DNA of 50,722 nucleotides. It comes from Tomitella cavernea (GTDB lineage Bacteria; Actinomycetota; Actinomycetes; Mycobacteriales; Mycobacteriaceae). The stretch spans positions 1-50,722 of the forward strand of contig NZ_JAENKO010000017.1 in assembly GCF_016599145.1 (NCBI RefSeq), in the 5' to 3' direction. Numbering within the stretch: the first letter of the stretch is position 1; each line of letters begins with the position of its first letter. The notes below the pieces were generated by a model, which saw only the letters and a program-made list of their open reading frames with translations, was not told where the DNA came from and made no database searches. Made by a program: the position numbers and the translations under genes. Below are positions 19,618 through 31,158 of the stretch, piece after piece.

Positions 19618-20943
19618 TCATCCGCCTACTACCGTCAGCCTGTCCTCGAAGGCGTGTTCCAGCGCGCGCCACTGGCCTGCCTCGACGGTGAACGGCGGGT
19701 GCGGCATCACGCGGAGCGGATCCGGCTCGCGGATGAACGACACCAGGGCGCCGAGCTCGGTGGAAACGTCGAGAGCCTGCTCCACCGCGTCGTCGTCGCA
19801 GTAGTCGGCGGCGTCCTCGAGCAGCTCGATCGCCAAGTCGAGCTGCTCGGAGTCGACGGCCACCGGGCCGTCGGTGATGTCCTCGACGAGCCCTGTGAGT
19901 ACGTACACGTTGTCGTCGGTGATGACGATCTCGAGGTCGCCGCCGGTCGCCGACCGGGCCACAGTGGAATACGTGCTCACCCCGGCCAGGTCGTGGTCGT
20001 GGTTGTCCGCCAGGTGCTGGGTCAGCGCCCGCGGCGTGGTGAACACGCGGATGCGCCCGTCGCGGCCGAGGAACACCGGGTCGTCCTGCAGGTAGCAGCG
20101 CAAGGTGTAGAAGGTGCCGCCGGGGACCACCACTTGGATGGGGTCGATGCCCACGGAATCCCAGAACGCGTACTCGTCGTCCCCGTCCGCATCATCGTCG
20201 TCATCGTCGTCATCGTCCGCATCGTCGTCATCGTCACCATCATCGTCACCGTCGCGATCCTCATCGTCCCCGGACGAGTCGGAGTCCAGCAGGTCCAGGT
20301 CGTCGTCGGTGTCGAGTTCGTCGTCGTTCTCCACGTCGTTCTCGTCGGACGCCGTCAGCTCCGCCTCCGCGATCTCCAAGGCCGCCGCGTCGACGTCGGG
20401 GCCGCTGATGACGTCGTCGATCGCGGTGAGGATCCCGTCCCACGCGCCGTCCAGCAACCGTCCGATGCGCGCCCACCGCTTGCCCCCGGACCGGCCGTGG
20501 AACGGAGCGGTGCCGCTGCCGAGCAGATCCAGCTCGCCATGTTCTTCGAGGAAGTCGGTGATGCTGCCGATGTCGCAGACGTCCCCGAGGGCGAACACCA
20601 CGCCGAGGGCGTCGTCGAGGAACCGGGTGGACGACAACGTGGGCTCGCGCCGCGCCACCGCCGGCACCCGGGTGAGGTCGTAGCGATCCTCTGGCTCGGG
20701 GGTCAGCTCGTCGGCCGACAGCGCCTCGACGATGTGCCAGGACGGGTGGTCGTACAGGTCGTGGTCGTGGTCGGTGCGGATGAACGCGGTGAGCTCGGCG
20801 ACGGAGTCGAAGCCGAAGACCTCGTCCTCCAGCCCCAGGAACGCCTGCCACTCGTCCTCGCCGTCGCGCCACCGCGGTGCCCACAGCGTGTAGATGCTGC
20901 CGGTGTGAAGGCGCAGTTCGATGGGGACGATGTCACCTGCCAT
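19618..20943 (-). CDS. Rv3311-like conserved protein with acidic linker
   Basis: 441-residue soluble protein of unknown function, apparently the counterpart of M. tuberculosis Rv3311, which occupies the same place near upp. I see an internal duplication. The N-terminal unit (~5-75) reads GSIYTLWAPRWRDGEDEWQA and later AFIRTDHDHDLYDHPSWHIV. The C-terminal unit (~275-345) reads GGTFYTLRCYLQDDPVFLG and later HLADNHDHDLAGVSTYSTV. Both contain the block HDHDL. Between them lies a hyperacidic linker (~195-260) that is nearly all Asp/Glu. The ATG at 20943 has TAGGCT 7 nt upstream (leaderless). The longer upstream open frame is antisense to upp and is not coding. Confidence 0.8.
   Translation of the reverse strand: MAGDIVPIELRLHTGSIYTLWAPRWRDGEDEWQAFLGLEDEVFGFDSVAELTAFIRTDHDHDLYDHPSWHIVEALSADELTPEPEDRYDLTRVPAVARREPTLSSTRFLDDALGVVFALGDVCDIGSITDFLEEHGELDLLGSGTAPFHGRSGGKRWARIGRLLDGAWDGILTAIDDVISGPDVDAAALEIAEAELTASDENDVENDDELDTDDDLDLLDSDSSGDDEDRDGDDDGDDDDDADDDDDDDDDADGDDEYAFWDSVGIDPIQVVVPGGTFYTLRCYLQDDPVFLGRDGRIRVFTTPRALTQHLADNHDHDLAGVSTYSTVARSATGGDLEIVITDDNVYVLTGLVEDITDGPVAVDSEQLDLAIELLEDAADYCDDDAVEQALDVSTELGALVSFIREPDPLRVMPHPPFTVEAGQWRALEHAFEDRLTVVGG
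20185..20265 (-). repeat. Asp-codon trinucleotide tract (acidic linker)
   Basis: On the plus strand this stretch is almost entirely cat/cgt/cgc triplets of the type (atc gtc gtc)n. On the coding strand it is runs of GAC and GAT encoding poly-Asp with occasional Ala, Gly, Arg or Glu. It is an in-frame microsatellite within the Rv3311-like gene, so slippage would change linker length by whole residues without a frameshift. Confidence 0.75.
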
Positions 20944-21015
20944 GGCCGCGAGCCTATCGACAGAATGCGCGTTGCGGAAACGTTCGTGCTGTGACGGACC
21001 GCATAGGCTGCCGGT

Positions 21016-21639
21016 ATGGACCTGCGCGTGATCGATCATCCCCTCGTCGCGGCCCGGCTGGCAATGCTGCGTGACCGGCGCGCCGACAACGCCCGCTTCC
21101 GAAGTGTCCTGCGGGACCTCACGACGATGCTCGTATACGAGGCGTGCCGCGACATCGCGGTGACGGAGATCGACGTGCGGACGCCGGTGGCGCCGACGCG
21201 CGGTGTGCGCGTGGCCGACCCGCCGCTGCTCGTGCCGGTGCTGCGCGCCGGTCTGGGCATGGTGGACCAGGCGCAGGCCATCCTTCCGGAGGCCGATCTG
21301 GGCTTGGTCGGCCTGGCGCGCGACGAGTCCACGCACCGACCCACGGCCTATCTGGAATCGCTGCCGGACGACCTGAGCGGGCGCCCGGTGTTGGTGCTCG
21401 ACCCGATGCTGGCAACGGGCGGTTCGATGGTGCACACGGTGGAGCTGCTGCGGGGCCGGGGCGCGGACGCGGTGACCGTCATCTGCGTCGTGGCCGCGCC
21501 GCAGGGCGTCGAAGAGGTGCGGGCGTGCGGCGCGGTGGACCGCCTGGTGACCGCCGCGCTGGACGAGGGCCTCGACGCCGACGCCTTCATCGTCCCGGGC
21601 CTGGGCGATGCGGGGGACCGGCAGTACGGGCCGCGCTGA
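21016..21639 (+). CDS. upp: Uracil phosphoribosyltransferase
   Basis: 207-residue enzyme making UMP from uracil and PRPP. The PRPP-binding loop is [14 protein letters not shown] (around residue 127). The family start [17 protein letters not shown], the block [15 protein letters not shown] and the end [15 protein letters not shown] are all present. It takes the uracil released by thymidine/uridine phosphorolysis. The ATG at 21016 follows TAGGCT by 6 nt, so the transcript is probably leaderless. It is divergent from the Rv3311-like gene and convergent with the pmmB-like gene. Confidence 0.97.
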   Translation: MDLRVIDHPLVAARLAMLRDRRADNARFRSVLRDLTTMLVYEACRDIAVTEIDVRTPVAPTRGVRVADPPLLVPVLRAGLGMVDQAQAILPEADLGLVGLARDESTHRPTAYLESLPDDLSGRPVLVLDPMLATGGSMVHTVELLRGRGADAVTVICVVAAPQGVEEVRACGAVDRLVTAALDEGLDADAFIVPGLGDAGDRQYGPR

Positions 21640-21661
21640 GCGGGTCCTGTGCGGTGCCCGG

Positions 21662-23434
21662 TCAGGGCGTGAGCAGCCGGCGGGCGTCGTCCGCGACGCC
21701 GCGCAGCAGCGCGTCGGCGTCGGCGCGCCGCGCGGCCAGCGCCTCCACGTCCAGCGCCCCCGGCTCTGCGGCGGGCGGGAACGCCACTTCGGCGTAGGCC
21801 TTGACCATGGGCTCGGTGCCCGAGGGGCGGATCACCAGGCGCACTGCGGGCCCGTCTGCGGCGTCGTCGGGCGAGGCGAGGACCAGCGCGTCGGTCCGCA
21901 GGGCGTCGTCGCGCCGGGCGAGGTCCTCGCAGTCCACGGCGACGCCGCCGAGACGGGATGGCGCGTTCCGGCGCAGTCGACGCATCAGCCGCACGGCATC
22001 GTCGGCGGTGTCGGGCCGCACCGAGAACTGGCACCCGGCCTGCACCCCGAACTCGCGCGCGAGCCGGTCGAGCTCGCCCGGGATGCTGCGCCCGTCCGCG
22101 CGCAGCCGGGCCGCCATGCGGCACAACGCCACCGCCGCGGAGGTCCCGTCCTTGTCGGCCACGGCCTCCGGGTCCACGCACATCCCGATCGCCTCCTCAT
22201 ACGCGTAGACGAGCCGGGCTCCGGGCACGTCGTCGGCGGCGCGCACCAGCCATTTGAAACCCGTGAGCGTCGTGCGGTATCGCGCGCCGTGCGCCGCGGC
22301 GATGCGGCCGAGCAGGGTCGACGAGACGACGGTCGTCGCGACGAGCGGTTCCGGGGCGGTGGTCGATGGAGCGGTCGACTCCGTGCCCGGTCCGGGGGTG
22401 CGCAGAATGTGCTCGCCTAGCAATGGGCCGGTCTCGTCGCCGCGCAGCATCCGCCAGCCGTCGCGGTCCGGTACTCCCAGCGCGCACCGGTCGGCGTCGG
22501 GGTCGAGCGCGATCGCCACCTCGGCGTCCACCCGCCGTGCCAGGGCCAGCAGACGGTCGGTCACCCCGGGCTCCTCGGGGTTGGGCCGCGGCGCGGTGGG
22601 GAAATCCGGGTCGGGCGCGAACTGCTCGTCCACCACGTGCACGTCGGCGAAGCCCGCGCGGCGCAGCGCCTCCACCGCCGGCGCGCCGCCCACCCCGTGC
22701 ACCGGGGTGAGCGCGATGCGCAGCGGACCGGCCGCGCCTGCGCCGCCGAGCACCCGGGACGCGCGCTGGAGGTACCGCTCGACGAGTGCGGCGCAGCGCG
22801 GATCCGGTTCCGCGGAACCGCGGTCCGTGTTCCCTGGCAGGGGTGTGCGCGCGATTCCGGCAGCGGGGCCGGCCGCGGCGATGGCCTCCTCGATGGCGCG
22901 GTCCGCCGGCGGCACGAGCTGCGCGCCGCCCCGCAGGTACACCTTGTAGCCGTTGTCGCCAGCCGGGTTGTGGGAGGCGGTGATCTGCACCCCGGCGGCC
23001 GCGTCGAGCGCGCGGACGGCGAAGGCGGTGACGGGCGTGGGCAGCGGCTCCGGGAAGGCCACCACGTCGAACCCGGCGGCGGCCAGCACCTCGGTGGCGG
23101 CGCGCGCGAAGACTGCGGAGCCGTGCCGGGCATCGCACCCCACGACGACCGTCGCCCGCGACTCGCCGCGGCGGCGCAGGTAGGACGCGAGCCCCGCGGT
23201 GGCGCGGAGGACCACCGCGGTGTTCATCCCCGCCGGCCCGGCGCGCAGCGGGCCGCGCAGCCCGGCGGTGCCGAACGCGAGGGGCGCGGCGAACCGTGCG
23301 GCGAGCTCGGGCCCGTCCGGCGGGAGCGATCGCAGCGCGGCGCGGTCACGCGGATCCGGGTCGCCCGCGATCCATTCCGCGACCTCGTGGGCCGACGGGG
23401 CGCTCGGGTTCGACCGGTGTTCGCGGGGCGTCAC
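21662..23434 (-). CDS. pmmB: PGM2-like phosphohexomutase/phosphopentomutase
   Basis: 590-residue alpha-D-phosphohexomutase. The catalytic phosphoserine loop is [17 protein letters not shown], the Mg site [10 protein letters not shown], the sugar-binding [10 protein letters not shown] and EEAIGMCVD, and the C-terminal phosphate site [12 protein letters not shown]. The EEAIG...[10 protein letters not shown] pattern and overall length put it in the PGM2/PgcA subgroup. It is named phosphomannomutase (pmmB) in mycobacteria, but human PGM2 of this subgroup acts mainly on pentose 1-phosphates. The GTG start at 23434 overlaps the punA stop (GTGA), tying it to purine nucleoside phosphorolysis. It is somewhat longer than the M. 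tuberculosis protein. Confidence 0.9.
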   Translation of the reverse strand: MTPREHRSNPSAPSAHEVAEWIAGDPDPRDRAALRSLPPDGPELAARFAAPLAFGTAGLRGPLRAGPAGMNTAVVLRATAGLASYLRRRGESRATVVVGCDARHGSAVFARAATEVLAAAGFDVVAFPEPLPTPVTAFAVRALDAAAGVQITASHNPAGDNGYKVYLRGGAQLVPPADRAIEEAIAAAGPAAGIARTPLPGNTDRGSAEPDPRCAALVERYLQRASRVLGGAGAAGPLRIALTPVHGVGGAPAVEALRRAGFADVHVVDEQFAPDPDFPTAPRPNPEEPGVTDRLLALARRVDAEVAIALDPDADRCALGVPDRDGWRMLRGDETGPLLGEHILRTPGPGTESTAPSTTAPEPLVATTVVSSTLLGRIAAAHGARYRTTLTGFKWLVRAADDVPGARLVYAYEEAIGMCVDPEAVADKDGTSAAVALCRMAARLRADGRSIPGELDRLAREFGVQAGCQFSVRPDTADDAVRLMRRLRRNAPSRLGGVAVDCEDLARRDDALRTDALVLASPDDAADGPAVRLVIRPSGTEPMVKAYAEVAFPPAAEPGALDVEALAARRADADALLRGVADDARRLLTP

Positions 23435-24294
23435 AGCGCCGACACCACGTCGCGCAGCAGGCCGCCCATCCGGCCCGCGGCCGCCGCACCCGCCGCGAGC
23501 ACCTCCTCGTGGTCGAGGGGGTCTCCGGTGATGCCGGCGGCGGCGTTGGTCACCATCGACAGGCCCAGGACCCGGGCGTCCGCGGCGCGCGCGGCGATCG
23601 TCTCGTGCACCGTGGACATGCCGACCAGGTCGGCGCCGAGGGTGCGCAGCATGCGGATCTCGGCGGGCGTCTCGTAGTGGGGCCCCGGCATGCAGGCGTA
23701 CACGCCTTCGGCGAGCGTCGGGTCGACATCCCGGCACAGCGCGCGCAGCGCGGGGTCGTAGGCGTCGGTGAGGTCGACGAACCGCGGGCCGACCAGCGGC
23801 GACCGCCCTGTGAGGTTGAGGTGGTCGCTGATGAGCACCGGCTGCCCCACCGTCATGTCCGCGCGCAGCCCGCCGGCGGCGTTGGTGAGCACCACGGTGC
23901 CCGCGCCCGCGGCGCACGCGGTGCGGACGGGGTGGACGACGTGGGACGCGTCGTGGCCCTCGTAGGCGTGGGTGCGGCCGAGCATGACCAGGACACGATG
24001 CCGCCCTACCGTCGCGGAGACCACGGTGCCGGCGTGCCCCTCGGCGGTGGGCGGGACGAAGCCCGGCAGGTCCGCCATGGGTATCGGCGTGCCGGCGTCC
24101 GCGCCGCCCAGCAGGCTGTCCACGGCGGGCCGCCAGCCGGAGCCGAGCACCACCGCCACGTCGTGGTGCCGCACGCCGCTCCGCTCGGCGATGACGGCCG
24201 CGGCCTCCGCGGCGATCCGGTCCGGGCCGCCGGCACCGGCCTGCGATGCGGGAGCGGGCGTGGGGGCGTCGGCAGGATCGTTCGGCGAAGACAT
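23431..24294 (-). CDS. punA: Purine-nucleoside phosphorylase
   Basis: 287-residue trimeric PNP that cleaves (deoxy)inosine and (deoxy)guanosine to base plus (deoxy)ribose 1-phosphate. Features are [15 protein letters not shown] (phosphate loop), [23 protein letters not shown], the base-binding [15 protein letters not shown] and [12 protein letters not shown], and MVTNAAAGI. The ATG at 24294 is followed by a ~25-residue Pro/Ala-rich extension and has GACAAT 6 nt upstream (leaderless). The open frame upstream is antisense to the next genes and not coding. It is coupled to the PGM2-like gene, which can use its sugar phosphate product. Confidence 0.96.
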   Translation of the reverse strand: MSSPNDPADAPTPAPASQAGAGGPDRIAAEAAAVIAERSGVRHHDVAVVLGSGWRPAVDSLLGGADAGTPIPMADLPGFVPPTAEGHAGTVVSATVGRHRVLVMLGRTHAYEGHDASHVVHPVRTACAAGAGTVVLTNAAGGLRADMTVGQPVLISDHLNLTGRSPLVGPRFVDLTDAYDPALRALCRDVDPTLAEGVYACMPGPHYETPAEIRMLRTLGADLVGMSTVHETIAARAADARVLGLSMVTNAAAGITGDPLDHEEVLAAGAAAAGRMGGLLRDVVSAL

Positions 24295-24366
24295 GCCCCC
24301 ATTGTCGCGGTCTCGCGCCCCGCCGTGGGACGCAGGCCGCTGGCCGGCGGTCGCTACGATCGACGC

Positions 24367-25137
24367 ATGCCGAACACTGACCAGGACCCGGGCACGACCG
24401 ACGACACGTCGGGCACGAGGACGCGGCCGATGCCGCTGCTGCAGCGCCGGGGCGACGTCTTCGTCCTCTGGCTGGCCGGGGCCGAAGCCCAGGACGACGA
24501 CGCCCGCTTCCACCCGGACCGGCTCGCGGCGCTGCACGTCGCGCTCGACGAGGTGGAGGCCGCCGAGGGGCCCGCGGCGCTGGTCACGGCGAACACCGGA
24601 AAGTACTACAGCAACGGTCTGGACCTGGAGTACATCCTGCCGCAGATGGACCGGCTCGACGCCTACCTGGACGAGGTGCACGCGCTCTACCACCGACTGG
24701 TCGCGTTCTCCACGCCCACCGTGGCCGCGGTGCAGGGGCACGCGTTCGGCGCCGGCGCCATGCTGGCCACGGCGCACGACTTCCGTGTGATGCGCGCCGA
24801 CCGCGGCTTTTACTGCCTGCCGGAGGTCACGCTGCAGATGCCGTTCACCCCGTCGATGTCGGCGCTGATGACGCGCAGGCTGCCCGCGCAGGTGGCGCTC
24901 GAGGCGATGACCACGGGCCGTCGCTACGGCGGCGGGGACGCGCTGGCCGCGGGCATCGTCGACGCCGTGGCGGACGGTTCCGCCTCGGCCGACGCGGTGC
25001 TCGACGCGGCGGTGGCGCGTGCGCAGGAGCTCGCCCCGCTGCGCGGGCCCAACCTGGCGGGGATCAAGCGGGGGATCCACGCGGAGCTGCTCGAGGCGCT
25101 GGCCCGCAAGACCGTCGGCACGCGGATCGGCGGCTGA
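24367..25137 (+). CDS. Enoyl-CoA hydratase/isomerase family protein
   Basis: 256-residue crotonase-fold protein. The oxyanion-hole segments are [18 protein letters not shown] and [20 protein letters not shown]. The second catalytic-Glu region reads [12 protein letters not shown], where the Glu after Pro is retained. The sequence resembles the delta3-delta2-enoyl-CoA isomerase-like (ECI) branch more than FadB-type hydratases. The ATG at 24367 has TACGAT 6 nt upstream, a leaderless arrangement. It is divergent from punA and followed 3 bp later by the M20 hydrolase gene, probably in one operon. The substrate is unknown. Confidence 0.85.
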   Translation: MPNTDQDPGTTDDTSGTRTRPMPLLQRRGDVFVLWLAGAEAQDDDARFHPDRLAALHVALDEVEAAEGPAALVTANTGKYYSNGLDLEYILPQMDRLDAYLDEVHALYHRLVAFSTPTVAAVQGHAFGAGAMLATAHDFRVMRADRGFYCLPEVTLQMPFTPSMSALMTRRLPAQVALEAMTTGRRYGGGDALAAGIVDAVADGSASADAVLDAAVARAQELAPLRGPNLAGIKRGIHAELLEALARKTVGTRIGG

Positions 25138-25140
25138 GCG

Positions 25141-26337
25141 ATGGCGGCCGGCACGGACTGGTTCGAGGAGTGGCTGGGCGCCCACCGTGATGACCTGACG
25201 GCCTGGCGCCGCCGTATCCACCGCAACCCCGAGTTGTCCCGCAAGGAGTTCCAGACCACCGACTTCGTCGTGGAGCACCTGCGCGCCGCGCGGCTGGACC
25301 CGCAGGTGCTGCCGGGCGGCACCGGTCTCGTCTGCGACATCGGCCCGGCGGACGCCGACGGCAAGCGGATCGCGCTGCGCGCGGACATGGATGCGCTGCC
25401 GATGACCGAGACCACCGGACTGCCGTTCGCGTCGCACAATCCCGGCGCTGCGCACGCGTGCGGGCACGACGCGCACGCCGCCATCCTTTTGGGCACCGGC
25501 CTGGCGCTTGCCTCGGCGCCTGCGCTGCAGCAGGGGGTGCGGCTGCTGTTCCAGCCCGCCGAAGAGGTGATGCCGGGCGGGGCGCTCGACGCCATCGCCG
25601 CGGGCGCGCTGGGCGGAGTTTCGCGCATTTTCGGACTGCACTGCGATCCGCACCTGCGGGTGGGCACCGTGGGTCTGCGGGTGGGGGCGATCACCTCGGC
25701 CGCGGACATCGTCGAGGTGCGCCTGAGCTCGCCCGGCGGGCACACGTCGCGCCCGCACCTGACCGCGGACCTGGTGCACGCGATCGGCCTGCTCATCACC
25801 GGCATCCCCAACCTGGTCGGCCGGCGGGTGGATGCGCGGTCGCGCACCGTCGTCACCTGGGGTGCGGTCAACGCCGGCGCGGCGCCCAACGCCATTCCGC
25901 GCAGCGGCGTGCTGCGCGGCACCGTTCGCACGGGCGACCGGGCCACGTGGCGGCAGCTGCGTCCGCTGGTGTGCGAGCTGATCCAGGCGCTCGCGGTGCC
26001 GACGGGGGTCGAGGTGGAGATCGACTACCGCCAGGGGGTGCCGCCGGTCGTCAACGACGAGCACTCGGTGGCGGTGCTGCGGCGCGCGGTCGACGCGATC
26101 GGCCCGGACGTGGCGGTGCCCACCCCGCAGTCCAGCGGCGGCGAGGACTTCGCGTGGTATCTGGAGAAGGTGCCCGGGGCGATGGCGCGCTTGGGCGTGT
26201 GGGACGGCGGGCGCAAGGTGGACATCCACCAGCCCGACTTCGACCTGGACGAACGCGCGCTGGAGGTGGGGGTGCGCACGATGGTCAACCTGGTCGCCCC
26301 GCGCACCAAGGTGCCCTACCAGGAGACGCTGGGTTAG
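25141..26337 (+). CDS. M20-family amidohydrolase (AmiA/AmiB-like)
   Basis: 398-residue di-metal peptidase/amidohydrolase of the M20D group (N-acyl amino acid or hippurate hydrolase type). The active-site region is [13 protein letters not shown], then [17 protein letters not shown] (metal His, Asp), [14 protein letters not shown] (catalytic Glu pair) and [16 protein letters not shown] (C-terminal metal Glu). The dimerisation domain sits between ~185 and 300. M. tuberculosis has two such genes, amiA1 and amiB1, here; this window has one. The N-acyl substrate is not predictable. Confidence 0.9.
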   Translation: MAAGTDWFEEWLGAHRDDLTAWRRRIHRNPELSRKEFQTTDFVVEHLRAARLDPQVLPGGTGLVCDIGPADADGKRIALRADMDALPMTETTGLPFASHNPGAAHACGHDAHAAILLGTGLALASAPALQQGVRLLFQPAEEVMPGGALDAIAAGALGGVSRIFGLHCDPHLRVGTVGLRVGAITSAADIVEVRLSSPGGHTSRPHLTADLVHAIGLLITGIPNLVGRRVDARSRTVVTWGAVNAGAAPNAIPRSGVLRGTVRTGDRATWRQLRPLVCELIQALAVPTGVEVEIDYRQGVPPVVNDEHSVAVLRRAVDAIGPDVAVPTPQSSGGEDFAWYLEKVPGAMARLGVWDGGRKVDIHQPDFDLDERALEVGVRTMVNLVAPRTKVPYQETLG

Positions 26338-26343
26338 GGACGG

Positions 26344-26919
26344 CTACTCGCGGCAGCCCGGCCCGACGTTGCGGCTCTCACGGGTCCGCAGCCCGCGCAC
26401 ATAGTGCGACGGGGCGCCGGCGGCCTCGGCGGCGTCCGCGATCACGCCGAGGTAGCGCGCCGACGGCAGGCCGCCTTCGAACGCGTCCATCACGTACAGC
26501 CAGGCCAGCAGCGGGTCGGTGACCACTGCGGCGGGGTCGGCGTCGAGGGGGGACGGCCCGGTGGGCGCCGGGACGGCGGGGGCGGAGCTGTCGTCGGGGA
26601 CGGCACGGGCGCCCTTGTCGGGCGCTGCGCCCTCGGGGTGGATGCGCACGCGGATCTTGCGGTGCAGGCCCAGCTCGGCGCCCTCCCAGCGGTCGAGTCC
26701 CGGGGCGTCGTCTTCGGCGACGTCGTAGAGGACCACGAACACCCGGGAGTCCGGATCCTCGACCACGGTGGCCAGCGCGCCCTCCCAGCCCAGGTCGCCG
26801 CCGCAGAAGGTCAGCCGCCACCCGTAGAGCCAGCCCGTGCCCGCCATCGGCGAATGCGGTGCGCGGCTGAGCATCTGCTCCGGGTGCATGTTGGACCCGT
26901 ATGCGGCGTATATCGACAC
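26344..26919 (-). CDS. Gamma-glutamylcyclotransferase-like protein
   Basis: 191-residue protein with the GGCT/AIG2 fold: the substrate loop YAAYGSNMHPEQM at the N-terminus and the strand VFVVLYDVAEDDAPGLDRWEG, which includes the acidic residues near the active site. It corresponds to Rv3304 beside lpdA. Between LHRKIRVRIHPEG and DPLLAWLYVMD lies a ~35-residue Pro/Ala/Asp-rich insertion that looks disordered. The GTG at 26919 has TATCGT 6 nt upstream (leaderless). It converges on the M20 gene (6 bp). Its physiological substrate is unknown. Confidence 0.8.
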   Translation of the reverse strand: MSIYAAYGSNMHPEQMLSRAPHSPMAGTGWLYGWRLTFCGGDLGWEGALATVVEDPDSRVFVVLYDVAEDDAPGLDRWEGAELGLHRKIRVRIHPEGAAPDKGARAVPDDSSAPAVPAPTGPSPLDADPAAVVTDPLLAWLYVMDAFEGGLPSARYLGVIADAAEAAGAPSHYVRGLRTRESRNVGPGCRE

Positions 26920-27198
26920 GTGTCCACGATAGGCGACGCGGCCGTCCGTGCGCGATCTGCACGCCCTCCGATCCCGCCGGCGTCATGGGCGCGGCGGGCG
27001 CCATCACCATCACCCGTCCGGGGGAGTCGTGGCCGCCGGGTGTGCGGCGCGCCTCCACGCGCGGCCGGGAACCGATAGCGTGGATGCGACGGCGCCGCGA
27101 CCCGCCGCCCCGGCGGCGGACGCGCACCACCCCAGCCCATGGGACGACGCGGCCCACGCGACGACGCGGACCACAGCGACGAACGGAGATCGGCGAGC
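26920..27198. other. Divergent intergenic region, GGCT-like gene and lpdA
   Basis: 279 bp without a convincing gene; the frames that cross it are Arg/Pro-rich shadows. The left end holds the minus-strand TATCGT -10 of the GGCT-like gene (26926-26931). GATAGC at ~27074 is a possible -10 for lpdA, leaving a long leader. The Shine-Dalgarno GGAGAT lies 9 nt before the lpdA ATG. I saw no strong dyad or terminator. Confidence 0.5.
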
Positions 27199-28602
27199 AT
27201 GTACCGGATCGTGATCATCGGCGGCGGACCGGCCGGCTACGAGGCGGCGCTGGTGGCGGCGCAGAACGGCGCGGCGGTGACCCTCGTGGACTCCGAGGGG
27301 GTCGGCGGCGCCGCGGTGCTCGCGGATTGCGTCCCGTCGAAGACGTTCATCGCGTCGACGGGCATGCGGACGACGCTGCGCCGCGCCGACGAGCTGGGCG
27401 TGGACATCGACCTGGATTACGCGCACATGAACATGAAACGCATCAACCGGCGCGTCATCGACCTGGCCCGCGCGCAGTCGGAGGACATCGCCGCCCGGCT
27501 CGAGGAGGAAGGCGTCACCGTCATCGACGGCCGGGGGCGCCTCGCCGACACCGCCGCAGGCTACGCGTCGCACCGCGTCGCCGTGGAACTCGCCGGCGGC
27601 GGCGAGCAGACGCTCACCGCGGACGTCGTCCTCATCGCCACCGGCGCCAACCCCCGGGTACTGCCGGGAGCGGAGCCGGACGGCGAGCGCGTCCTCACCT
27701 GGCGGCAGGTGTACGACCTGGAGGAGCTGCCCTCGCACCTGATCGTCATCGGCTCGGGCGTCACCGGCGCGGAGTTCGTCTCCGCGTACACCGAGCTGGG
27801 CGTCAAGGTGACGCTGGTGTCCAGTCGCGACCGCGTACTGCCGCACGAGGACGAAGACGCCGCGCTGGTGCTGGAGGAGGCGCTGGCAGAACGCGGCGTC
27901 AGCATCGTCGCCCACGGGCGGGCGGACCGCATCGACCGCACCGCGGAAGGCATCAGCGTGGTGCTCTCGGACGGCCGCACCGTCGAGGGCAGCCACGCGC
28001 TCATGACAGTGGGCTCCGTGCCCAACACCGATTACCTGGGACTCGACTCGGTGGGCATCGAACTCGAGCGCAGCGGACACATCACCGTCGACCGCGTCTC
28101 CCGTACCTCCGCGCCCGGCGTCTACGCGGCGGGCGACTGCACCTCGCTGATGCCTCTCGCCTCGGTGGCCGCAATGCAGGGCCGCATCGCGATGTACCAC
28201 GCGCTGGGCGAGGGGGTGACGCCCATCAAACTCAAGACGGTGTCCGCGGCCGTGTTCACCCGGCCCGAGCTCGCCACCGTCGGCGTCAGCCAGAAGGCGA
28301 TCGACGCCGGCGAAGTGCCGGCCCGCACGATAATGCTGCCGCTGAGCACCAACCCGCGGGCGAAGATGATGGGCCTGCGCCGCGGCTTCGTGAAGATCTT
28401 CTGCCGGCCCGCGCAGGGCACCGTCATCGGCGGCGTCGTCGTGGCGCCCACGGCGTCCGAGCTGATCCTGCCGATCGCCATCGCGGTGCAGAACCGGCTG
28501 TCGGTGGCGTCGCTGGCGGCCACGTTCTCCGTGTACCCGTCGCTGTCCGGGTCGATCACCGAGGCCGCCCGGCAGCTCATGCGGCACGACGACCTGGACT
28601 GA
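27199..28602 (+). CDS. lpdA: NAD(P)H quinone reductase LpdA
   Basis: 467-residue flavoprotein of the disulfide-reductase superfamily, orthologous to Rv3303c. FAD binding is at IVIIGGGPAGYEAA (4-17), NAD(P) binding at LIVIGSGVTGAEFVSAY, and the second FAD motif at GVYAAGDCTSLMPLAS. The redox CxxxxC pair is broken: GGAAVLADCVPSK has Ala39 where the first Cys should be and keeps only Cys44. The C-terminal His-Glu dyad of true disulfide reductases is replaced (VYPSLSGS). So it is not a lipoamide dehydrogenase; the mycobacterial enzyme reduces quinones. The ATG at 27199 has GGAGAT upstream, preferred over a start 20 codons earlier. In mycobacteria it lies beside glpD; here a PAP2 gene and glpK intervene. 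Confidence 0.95.
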   Translation: MYRIVIIGGGPAGYEAALVAAQNGAAVTLVDSEGVGGAAVLADCVPSKTFIASTGMRTTLRRADELGVDIDLDYAHMNMKRINRRVIDLARAQSEDIAARLEEEGVTVIDGRGRLADTAAGYASHRVAVELAGGGEQTLTADVVLIATGANPRVLPGAEPDGERVLTWRQVYDLEELPSHLIVIGSGVTGAEFVSAYTELGVKVTLVSSRDRVLPHEDEDAALVLEEALAERGVSIVAHGRADRIDRTAEGISVVLSDGRTVEGSHALMTVGSVPNTDYLGLDSVGIELERSGHITVDRVSRTSAPGVYAAGDCTSLMPLASVAAMQGRIAMYHALGEGVTPIKLKTVSAAVFTRPELATVGVSQKAIDAGEVPARTIMLPLSTNPRAKMMGLRRGFVKIFCRPAQGTVIGGVVVAPTASELILPIAIAVQNRLSVASLAATFSVYPSLSGSITEAARQLMRHDDLD

Positions 28603-29470
28603 GCGCATGCCGACGGCCGGCCGCGCGCCGAGGGGCGACGCCGCGTGAACCACAACCTCACCTGGCAGCAGGCGGTGTGGCTGGCCGCAGCGGCGGCCGC
28701 AGTCGCGGCGGCGCTGTGGGCGTGGTCGGGCGCGCGGCGACGGCGTGGAGCCGAAGCGCCCGCGCGGGGGCTCGGCGTTGCGCGCCTGCTGCGCGAGGCG
28801 GCGGTGGTCGTCGGCCTGTACGCGGTATGGCAGTGGGTGGGCGGCGTCGCCGGCCGCAGCACCGACGGTGCCGTCGCACGCGGGCAGGCGATCCTGGACC
28901 TCGAGCACACCCTGCATCTGCCCGGCGAGCACACGGTGCAGCAGTGGATCCTTCCGTCCGCGCCGGCGTCCCAGGCCGCCAACCTGTACTACGCCACCGC
29001 GCACTTCGGCGCCATGATCGCCCTGCTGGTATGGCTGTACGCGCGGCACCGCGGGGCATATGGCCGGGTACGCACCGTCGTGGCCGTATCGACGGCCGTG
29101 TGCCTGGCCATCTCGCTGATCGCCGTCGCCCCGCCGCGACTGCTGCCGGACGCGGGCTTCGTCGACGTGGCCGCCCGTTACGGACAGTCCGTCTACGCCG
29201 CGGCCGGGGCGCTGGTGCCGGACGAGGTCGCCGCGATGCCGTCGGTGCACGTCGCGTGGGCGTGCATCGTGGCCTGCGCGGTGTGGCGGTACGGCGGCCG
29301 GCGGTGGCGGTGGGTCGGCCCCGCGCACCTGGTCCTCACCGTGTTCGTCGTGGTCGCCACGGCCAATCACTACTGGCTCGACGGGGTGGCCGCCATCGCC
29401 GTGGTCGCGGCGTCCGCAGCGGCGACGACCGCCGGCTACCGGGCGGCGGCGCGCGTGCGCGGGGCCGCCG

Positions 29471-31024
<1,554 letters not shown>

Positions 31025-31158
31025 CGCCTCATTATGCGGACAACGTGGCCCGGCGCGGCGTAATCCCGTGGGCCGCGCGCCGCAGGAACTAGCCTGGGGG
31101 ACGCGCCGGTGCGGCGGCGGGAGACGGTACGGCGACGAGACGGCAAGAGGGAGTCAGG

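Noticed and set aside
21008-21435. N-terminal extension of the Rv3311-like protein across upp
   Set aside because: The frame is open, but it is antisense to upp. The ATG at 20943 has a -10 hexamer 7 nt upstream and the family-like N-terminus.
27199-28602. Dihydrolipoamide dehydrogenase
   Set aside because: One catalytic Cys and the His-Glu dyad are missing.
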